The position numbers and the translations under genes were made by a program. Under the pieces are notes generated by a model that saw nothing but the letters and a program-made list of their open reading frames with translations, did not search any database and was not told where the DNA came from. A stretch of DNA of 64,000 nucleotides from Selaginella tamariscina (Eukaryota > Streptophyta > Lycopodiopsida > Selaginellales > Selaginellaceae). The stretch is from NCBI GenBank assembly GCA_003024785.1, contig PUQB01000087.1, forward strand, positions 186,001 to 250,000. Direction: 5' to 3'. Shown in pieces: positions 56,684-64,000 of this stretch; position 1 is the stretch's first letter; each line of letters begins with the position of its first letter.

Positions 56684-56967
56684 TAAAAATAATGTTCCTT
56701 ATCCTGTAAGCATATTTTGTAGGTATATCCTATATTCCGTATCATGTATCCTATATTTTGTAGGTTGTATTCTGTAAACATATCCTATATTCTATATCAG
56801 GTCGTGACAGCACCTTCTCCCTAAGGACGAGTCCTGGGACTTGGTTTAACAGGATAACATTGATGGAGGGCAGCAACCTTTGAAGAAGCATGGAGTAAAT
56901 TAGATACAGGTTCCCAAGTGCAATCAATAGGTAAATAAACTTTTCAATCCACCAAGTATTGAAGTTG

Positions 56968-57383
56968 TTAGCGATGAAGATGAGAATTAAGGTTGGCTAC
57001 AACTATGTATTCAGGTTTATTACTAATGACCACAGGAGGGGGAGGAGAAGAAGCACAACCATGAAGAGAAGAAGCATGATACGGTTCTAACAAAGAGGTA
57101 TGAAACACACAATGAAGTTTCACAGTAGATGGCAACTTTAATCGGAAAGCTACAAGATTGACCTCAGCCGCAATCCTATAAGGGCCCAATCGTTGAAAAT
57201 TCAACTTAGAAGAAGGCATATTGGTGCGGATATGTTGACGAAGAAGCCAAACGAGATCACCAACCTTGTATGTAGGTGCTGGTTGATGATGAGCATCAGC
57301 GTGACACTTGTACCATTCCTGTGCTTGCTAAAGATGAATTTGGAGATCATCATGTACTTGATAAAGATACTGGAGATGATCAT
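56968..57383 (-). pseudogene. Chromovirus integrase tail fragment
   Basis: Reads KLNFQRLGPYRIAAEVNLVA, then TVKLHCVFHTSLLEPYHASS and PEYIVVANLNSHLHR, the same end as in the 37.5-kb element including the start of the chromodomain. Decayed and truncated by the nested insertion. Confidence 0.85.
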
Positions 57384-57465
57384 GTACTACAGAAGTGGAA
57401 GAAGGAGAAGCATGAGGAGCAAAGTCAAAATGTGGATGGTAGCATGTAAGAGTAAAGAAAGGTGT

Positions 57466-58007
57466 TGTTAAATACAAAACTTTCCTGTGTGCAGAAAACA
57501 CTGTTCACAGCGCAGGAAAAGCTTTGCAAGTTAAAGTGTAGGGATTTCGTCCAATAGAGAGCTCTAGTATATACTTATTTCGTCTCTAAGGTCAAGGATA
57601 GGATTTTGCTTTGGCCATTGCCATGTATAAGCATTCACAATACCCCATAAATATGCACTTGCATTACTATATGAATACAAAGAGATAGCAAGTGTGGAGA
57701 CTTACTTCTCTCCCAAAGATACTCTCTCTCTCATGCATTGCTCTCCATAGCCTTCATAGTCTCTCTCTTTCTTCCTGCCCTTCCTTGCCCTCGCTTGCCC
57801 TAACCGAATCCTGTCCTCCTCCAACCGTCATAACTGTCTGCTTCCTGCAATGTAGGATCCTTCCTACCCGTAGGATTTTTCCTACTGCTGTAGGATTTTT
57901 CCTATACACAGGATATTTCCTACTACTACTTTCCTACAAGTTATTCCTCCACCGTAGGAAAGTCCTATGTATGCAGATCCTACATGCTATATTTTTGGCC
58001 TCTAACA
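57466..58007 (-). repeat. Nested gypsy 3' LTR
   Basis: Contains several short hairpin-like CCTAC...GTAGG units around 57865-57960, also present in the other LTR. Confidence 0.93.
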
Positions 58008-58045
58008 CTATTCCCCACCTTAAATTTGCAGTGTCCTCACTGCAC

Positions 58046-58777
58046 CTATCCTACTCCTTCCTTATGATGTTGATCTTCATGATACTCTAGATTCTCCTTT
58101 TTATGCTTTTGAAAGTTGTTCCTCTCTTCCTTTAGTTCTTGGTTGGAAGTTGATACCTTGAGTTGTAGCACTTGATTTTCTTCATAATGTTCCTTAGGTT
58201 CACTATTTGCTTTCTCTTCCTGTTCCTGAATAGTTTTTCCTTCCTGTTCCTTAGGCTCATCCTCTATAAACGGAATAGGAAAAACATCCTTCTTTGTGGC
58301 ATCATTTAACTTCTTATAGTTTACACATACTCTCAACTTTCCATTCTTTTTAGGAACAATCACAAGTGGTGATAACCATTGTGCACCCTGTATAGGATAA
58401 ATAAAACCTACACTTAACAGCTTATCTATCTCCTCCTTAACAAGCTGTGCATAATTAGGATTCATCCTATATGCTCTCTGTTTCACAGGCTCACTTCCTG
58501 GTAATAATTGTATAGTGTGTGTACACAATTCAGGAGGTATGCCTTTAAGATCTTTATAGGACCAGGCAAAAACATCCTGATATTTTTGAAGCAAGTTCAA
58601 TCCTTTTTCTTGGAATTCCTTATCTAATTCCTGAGCAATGAATAGGTTTTTAGGTTCATTTTCTGTACCTATATTCACTTGCTGCAAAGGATCTGTAGTA
58701 TACACATATGTATACTCCGCAGGTTGTTCCTGTAAATCAATCTCATATGGGATTGCCTTATAGAACTTTTCCTGCAA
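58046..58777 (-). CDS. Truncated RT fused to coiled-coil-like tail
   Basis: The 243-codon frame reads into the RT fingers: KYQDVFAWSYKDLKGIPPEL, PVKQRAYRMNPNYAQLVKEE, GFIYPIQGAQWLSPLVIVPK and LRVCVNYKKLNDATKKDVFP. Where the palm domain with its YVDD-type site should follow, the frame instead continues into a highly charged Glu/Lys/Gln-rich stretch of about 60 residues that would form a coiled coil (EENQVLQLKVSTSNQELKEE). The stop falls just before the polypurine tract. The in-frame junction suggests an old internal deletion retained by replication. The origin of the tail is unknown. Confidence 0.8.
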   Translation of the reverse strand: MQEKFYKAIPYEIDLQEQPAEYTYVYTTDPLQQVNIGTENEPKNLFIAQELDKEFQEKGLNLLQKYQDVFAWSYKDLKGIPPELCTHTIQLLPGSEPVKQRAYRMNPNYAQLVKEEIDKLLSVGFIYPIQGAQWLSPLVIVPKKNGKLRVCVNYKKLNDATKKDVFPIPFIEDEPKEQEGKTIQEQEEKANSEPKEHYEENQVLQLKVSTSNQELKEERNNFQKHKKENLEYHEDQHHKEGVG

Positions 58778-59449
58778 TCCGGGCCTATCTTTTCCTTCTG
58801 CTGAACAGTTTTCTTTCCTTTCAGCACTACATTTAAGTCTATATCCGTCAGGACTTTTAAGTCAGGATATGCTTTCAGGATTTCTACTTCTTCCTGATCG
58901 TCTAAGCCATTAAACCAGTCATATCCTTCTAAAATAAGAGGTCTATTTTCCTTTTTAACATACCTTTTAGTATGATTGTATATCACCGGTTTTCCTTCTC
59001 CTTCCCCAGCGTCATCTTTCCTGTTCCCCAATCCTGTATAACTTTAGCAGTTTTCAGCCAAGGCCTACCTAATAACATAGTATATACAGTATCTTTTCCT
59101 TCCATTTGGAGGACAATAAGGGACACTTTATATTTAAGACCCTTTATAGATATAGTCACTCCTCTCACTATACCTGTAGGCTTGACACTTCTTGGTCTGC
59201 CATTTTTAAATTAAAAGGAGCAGCTCAAGGTCCTAAACCCATTTTCTTACAAGCATGTTCCTCAATAAAATTAACTCCTGAGCCTCCATCTATAAGGACT
59301 TCTTTTATCTTGTTTTTACCAATATATACAGTAATGCTGGGCACATACCCATCATAATCACCTTCTTTTTCATAATGTTTTTCTACTTGGTGAATTTCAT
59401 TTCCTGTATATGCAGGTAAGGATTTTGGAATAATGTTCAACATTTCCAA
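58675..59449 (-). pseudogene. Gypsy aspartic protease region
   Basis: SITVYIGKNKIKEVLIDGGS contains the protease active-site block LIDGGSGVNFI (normally DSG/DTG; here DGG). VYTMLLGRPWLKTAKVIQDW, the second conserved protease segment, follows after a frame change. Frames switch at about 59225 and 58985, so the polyprotein is broken or carries assembly indels. Confidence 0.75.
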
Positions 59450-59654
59450 GATTTGATTTTTAATATATGGGCAATATGTATTAATTGTCCCAACGTGATT
59501 GTAATTTTTTGGCTCAATGCACTTTGAGCCATTGATTTTGCCACGTCATCCTAAATCCGTTTCACAGGAATGCTCTGTTTTCTAGGGTTACTCTGTTTTA
59601 CAGGAATATTCTTTTTCTCTTGAATATTCTTCCCTAAAATAGAATCAGTTATTT

Positions 59655-61507
59655 TTAGATCTTTAGGTATATCCGTCGGTTGTGTATCATCATCCGAGAT
59701 ATACTCAGGGAGATCTCGTTCTTGGAGATGAGTGTCATCTCTCCCATTGTTTGCGTACTATCCCGCAATGGATTCACAGAATTTCCTTCTTCTGTTGGAA
59801 GGTATTCCTGTTTCTGACATATTTTTTTTGTACAGATTACTGCTCTCACGGTAGGATGGTTTTCTAGCTCATTTTCGTCCACATCAATGAACCGAGCTCC
59901 AAGCTCTCTCTTGGGAGCATTGTTTGAGGTGGAAGGCTGATTCTTAGGACATTTGGAGAAATATGTCCTTTCTCTCCACATGTATAACAAGTAAGATTAA
60001 TAGAATTCCTTCCTTGTACTTGTCTTTGTCTATAGTTATTTTGATCTCCATAACTCTCTTTTCTTGGATATCTTTCTGGTCCTCTGTAGGACGTCTCCTT
60101 CCTTCCCATATTAGGCTTATATGGTGGAGCATATCTAGTTTGATTCCCTCATACAGCCTATCATCTCCTCCTGTATAAGGAACATTCCTTCTGTTATCAA
60201 AAGGATTCCTATTTCTTCCTTCTTCCCAACTCCCAGGCTGTTCCTCATAATAGAGCTTCCTATTCCGAGATGGGAATGTGGTAACAGGTGGTTGTCTCAC
60301 AGGAAACGGCCTGTTATACCAGCCTTCATTTCTTCCTTCTTTTCTCCTTTCTTTTTCCACACGTGCCACATTTTGATTAATAAAATACTTACAGTCTTTT
60401 GCCGAATGTCCTTCTTTATCACATATTTGACATTTTGGCAACTGTAGTCTACACTCATCCTTAGTATGTCCAGGATTTTTACACTTGGCACACCATACTT
60501 TGGCATCTAATTCCTTATACACAGGATTACCTTTCAAGGACTTAACTAGCTGTAATAACATTCTCTCATCAGCCTTATAATCCCGAACTTTGATAGGTTC
60601 ATCCTCATCATATGAACTATCCTCCTTTCTCCTTGAGGATTTATCTTTCCTTCTGCTATATTTTCTATTTGTCTCCTCTTCTTCTCATAATCTTTAAGAT
60701 GCTTTACAAGATCTTTTTTATCTACTTCCTCAATTGTCATTGCATAATGCCTATATGGCTTCTGCAATCCTTGCTTATACCATTGAAGCAAAGCTTCTTC
60801 CTTAACATATAGTGAGCATTTCTTTTCATGCTTTTTAAAACGGTGTGTATATTCCTCTAGAGTTTCAGTTTTTCCTTGTAGGATATTTCTGAGCTTCTCT
60901 AATGCTCTTCAGGCAACTCTTCCTTTTTAAAGTATTCTTTAAAAGCTTCTGTAACTTTCTCATAATCTTCTCTCACATCTTTCTCAACTCATAATACCAA
61001 TCAGATGCATTTCCTTTTAATGTGTGAGGAAATATAAGCAACTTATCTACATTGCTTACTTTATACAACTTTACAACTTCCTCAAACTGCAATAAATGTC
61101 TTTTAGGATTTTCCTTCTTTCCTGCAGAAAATATTGGGAACATCAACGTGCCTCCCAACATTCCGGGGAAAAGTGTCATATTAGACATACTCGGTGGGTT
61201 TTCTCTACCACCTTCCTTCTCACCAAGAGGGGAATTTCCAGGAGATGCTCCTCCTGGTCTAATAGGAAATCCTGTTCTCCGAGGAGTTCCTTCAACTCTC
61301 TTCTCCTGCAGTTTGATAGTCACCGTATTGTATATCCTCCACACCTTTAGCAGCACTTTCTCCTATCTGATCAATGAGTTTTATAAGAGCTTCTTGCCTA
61401 TTAGCAAGCTCTATTTGCTCAGCTCGGGCAGCCTCTCTCTCGGCCTGCCTATTATCTCTCTCTCTTGCTAGAGATGAGTTAGGATTATGTTGCCTCCAAG
61501 GCTCCAT
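59655..61507 (-). pseudogene. Gypsy Gag with three zinc knuckles, frame-broken
   Basis: Starts MEPWRQHNPNSSLARERDN at 61507, an Arg/Glu-rich helix. The Gag core reads FSAGKKENPKRHLLQFEEVV and LIFPHTLKGNASDWYYEL (about 61000-61140). Knuckles are CAKCKNPGHTKDEC and CQICDKEGHSAKDC (about 60400-60500), then CYTCGEKGHISPNC (about 59950-59995). Frame changes occur at about 61290, 60960, 60790, 60560 and 59990. Confidence 0.78.
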
Positions 61508-61635
61508 CCATCATCATATATATACACACTTCTTTTTCACTTAAGCTCTACTTCTCTAAGAGCTATGTCACTTCTCACTTAGGAATTCAACAAATTCCTC
61601 CACAACAATGGCGAAATCCCTCCGTGGTCGCCATG

Positions 61636-62179
61636 TGTTAACATACAAAACTTTCCTGTGTACAGAAAACACTATTCACAGCGCAGGAAAAGCTTTGCAA
61701 GTTAAAGTGTAGGGATTTCGTCCAATAGAGAGCTCTAGATATATACTTATTTCGTCTCTAAGGTCAAGGATAGGATTTTGCTTTGGCCATTGCCATGTAT
61801 AAGCATTCACAATACCCCATAAATATGCACTTGCATTACTATATGAATACAAAGAGATAGCAAGTGTGGAGACTTACTTCTCTCCCAAAGATACTCTCTC
61901 TCTCATGCATTGCTCTCCATAGCCTTCATAGTCCTCTCTTTCTTCCTGCCCTTCCTTGCCCTCGCTTGCCCTAACCGAATCCTGTCCTCCTCCAACCGTC
62001 ATAACTGTCTGCTTCCTGCAACCGTAGGATCCTTCCTACCCGTAGGATTTTTCCTACTGCTGTAGGATTTTTCCTATACACAGGATATTTCCTACTACTA
62101 CTTTCCTACAAGTTATTCCTCCACCGTAGGAAAGTCCTATGTATGCAGATCCTACATGCTATATTTTTGGCCTCTAACA
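61636..62179 (-). repeat. Nested gypsy 5' LTR
   Basis: Matches 57466-58007 with a handful of substitutions and small indels; CTAACA end followed by the GGTGT target duplication. Confidence 0.93.
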
Positions 62180-62833
62180 GGTGTCTAACCTGTAAATGCG
62201 TGAACGGAGTTGTTGTAAGTAAACTTTGCCGACAAAGAAGGTCCAACCAGTTGTCCTGTTGGTAACTGATGATGCAGCAAAGATACTGCTCTAAGGTTTG
62301 AGTTGTGCGTTCTGATTGCCCATCAGTTTGCGGATGATATCTTAAAGAAAGATCCGCTTTAACTTGTAGACTCTAGAGAAGCTCTTGCCAAAATCTGGAC
62401 ATAAATTATGGGCCTTAATTAGAAACAATGCTCTTAGGAAGACCATGATGTCAGAACACTTCGCAAATCACCAACTCAGCAGTTGTTTGGCATGTAGCCG
62501 TCTTGTTACATGGCAGAAAATGATCCTGTTTGGTGAAACGGTCAACCACCACAAAAACTACATCAAATCCACGAGGAGGAAGATCTGTGAAGAAATCTAT
62601 AAAAATGGACAAAGAAGACTAGAGGGTGCGTGACAAGGCATCTTCGACATGTTGTAAGCGTTACAACTTTGTACAAACTTTTCCATAAAACCTTGCAACC
62701 CAGGTCATCAATAGTTGCGAGTCACCAACTCAACTATCTTGACCACACTAAAACGTCATGTAGTCGGGGTATCATAACAATTCTGTATCACACGAGTCCT
62801 GAAACACCAACAGGAATTTATAAGAGACCCTAA
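62180..62833 (-). pseudogene. Chromovirus integrase fragment right of nested element
   Basis: Reverse-strand match to 41790-42500 of the chromovirus, including the region encoding the HPQTDG-type integrase motif. Frames are broken and homology ends abruptly at about 62833. Confidence 0.8.
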
Positions 62834-62889
62834 ATTTTGGTTTACTATTCATGAATGGTTTAAAATCAATTTTGACAATCGTTGCAAGC

Positions 62890-63900
62890 CTCTACAACCT
62901 TCAATGATGTACAAGTGTCACACTTAGAACAGCTAGAGTGTTTTGCAATCTCCACATTCTTAAAATGAGTATTTCATATGTTGTTAAAGTACCAGTGCAG
63001 ATTGCTTGAAGCCCCATCAAACCGAGGCACTTGTTCACATGTTCACATAATTTCAATTGAGTGTAGATTGAAGGCAAAACCTTGAGATTTTCCCTGACCC
63101 CTGCATTTTGGTTTGACATTTGTGAGGCATCCTGTTTGCATTTGCTTCCACAAAAGCTTGCCATAATGTGAGAGCGGGTTTTGACCATGCAAGTGTTCCC
63201 ATGTACTGAGGTTCGCGCTCCATCTAGCCACTCATCCCTCGATGGTAGAACGTGGTCTTTGAGATCCCGTATATAGTGTACCAAGCTTTGAAGCAAATGG
63301 TCACCCTTATTAAATACCATGGATGTACTCTAATAACCTGTGTCCAAGGCCATTCCATCAATACACCTAGTTAGTGCAGCATATACAAACTCATGCCTTT
63401 GCTTTTGGGTGAGCACACGAAAGACATGTTTACATTGGGTAATTTCATTCCGATCTGCCATCTGACAACACTTCTTCTTGCAACAGTCAATCATGGAAAT
63501 GCTAGTAACACTTGTAGAAGATGTAGGATCCATCTTGACCCTCTTGCCAAAACTTGCAGAGGAAGATTTGCAACTTATAAATCGCCTTTTCTTACAATAG
63601 GACCAATGCAAGGAACCTCTTCAAATATGGGTTGTCCTTCCGGATTGTTATTATTGAAATCCAACCCAGAATATGTTGAACCATCTCATTGTCTTAATTT
63701 AGATGTTCATCACCTCACGAGGGATCCAGGATGCAATGTGCCATTAGGTGAAACCTCTGTCACAACTACACCCACGAAGTCGGCCCCTAGTTTCTCTTCT
63801 GACACTATTTCCATTGGATTTATAGTTGTGATGATGCGTCTCCCAACCTCGATCTCATGAAGAAAGAGAATCACCTCATCCATCACAACAGGCAAGCCAT
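62890..63900 (-). pseudogene. Fragmentary transposase-like gene with CC zinc motif
   Basis: On the minus strand, DCCKKKCCQMADRNEITQCK then FRVLTQKQRHEFVYAALTRC (63330-63611) resembles the N-terminal Cys-rich module found in plant and animal transposase-like proteins of uncertain class. Next comes TSVHGNTCMVKTRSHIMASF with LKVLPSIYTQLKLCEHV and LGLMGLQAICTGTLTTYEI (62901-63320), matching the HGN...LPS.YTK.xVY pattern that usually follows. A third frame (63710-63895) may be its N-terminal part. No catalytic core is present; it ends near the gypsy remnant. Assignment is from pattern memory only. Confidence 0.45.
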
Positions 63901-64000
63901 CATCTAATAAACTCGTACTACTGTTTGTTTATGACTCTGCATATTCTGTGTCAGCCTTGACTTTATCCAAATTCCACAATACAAAAGAACCCTCTTCAAA
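63901..64000. other. Right window edge
   Basis: No feature supported; sequence continues beyond the window. Confidence 0.4.

Larger units (their letters stand above)
57466..62179 (-). mobile_element. Nested Ty3/gypsy element lacking RT core, RNase H and integrase
   Basis: LTRs 57466-58007 (542 bp) and 61636-62179 (544 bp), TGTTA...TAACA ends, about 98 percent alike by eye. The target duplication GGTGT lies at 57461-57465 and 62180-62184. A polypurine tract (AAGGTGGGGAATAG on the element strand) abuts the 3' LTR; TGGCGACCACGG follows the 5' LTR as the likely primer site (tRNA not identified). The internal 3.6 kb encodes Gag with three zinc knuckles, an aspartic protease and only the first part of RT. 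It is therefore non-autonomous and needs polymerase and integrase in trans. Confidence 0.93.
56445..62833 (-). mobile_element. Decayed gypsy chromovirus remnant, split by nested element
   Basis: Minus-strand relative of the chromovirus at 37.5-43.7 kb. Its 3' LTR (56445-56809) and chromodomain/integrase C-terminus (56810-57465) are left of the nested element, and further integrase sequence (62180-62833) is right of it. The split point carries the nested element's GGTGT duplication. Sequence equivalent to Gag, protease, RT and the other LTR is missing; homology ends at about 62833. The LTR shows many C-to-T and G-to-A changes relative to the younger element (GATACAGGATAC becomes GATATAGAATAT). 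Confidence 0.88.

Noticed and set aside
1-64000. tRNA or rRNA genes
   Set aside because: No cloverleaf with A and B boxes or conserved rRNA segment was recognised by eye; the only tRNA-related sequence is the copia primer-binding site. A covariance-model search was not possible.

Overview
This window is nuclear DNA from a land plant, most likely a seed-free vascular plant (fern or lycophyte). That placement is inference: spliced genes have very small introns (down to about 51 bp), there are long PPR genes with near-identical 'MYSKCGSM' repeats, there is a plastid starch-phosphorylation enzyme and an NRT2 nitrate transporter, and Ty1/copia and Ty3/gypsy elements fill AT-rich intergenic DNA.

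Layout. 0-26 kb is gene-rich: a PPR gene (minus), an alpha-glucan water dikinase GWD (minus), the meiotic recombination gene MND1 (plus), an ERGIC/Erv41-Erv46-type cargo receptor (minus), a plastid-type GNAT acetyltransferase (plus), a secreted YKP-repeat protein with an Ole e 1-like domain (plus), a second PPR gene (minus), a decayed Ole e 1-like paralogue (plus), and a LEA_2/NHL-type gene split by a complete, intact copia element with extremely short LTRs and a 5-bp target duplication. 26-53 kb is mostly AT-rich, gene-poor DNA. It holds an unusual set of about 28-bp-periodic arrays built on a degenerate 14-bp palindrome, a 1.26-kb hAT-like element, and a 6.1-kb gypsy chromovirus that splits the array region. 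53.8-55.4 kb carries an NRT2 gene with a truncated promoter-plus-5' duplicate 3.5 kb away. 56.4-62.8 kb is a decayed gypsy chromovirus remnant with a second gypsy element nested in it; the nested element has lost most of its polymerase. The right end carries a fragmentary transposase-like gene.

A theme across the window is that otherwise well preserved genes (GWD, MND1, ERGIC, Ole e 1, NRT2) each contain one or more single-base indels, most explicable as a lost base in a short homopolymer, while splice sites and neighbouring codons are intact. This looks more like residual assembly indel error than independent pseudogenisation, so I annotate these as genes and flag each break. The most unexplained signal is the 28-29-bp periodic palindrome array at 29.1-36.2 kb, with an outlying part at 44 kb.
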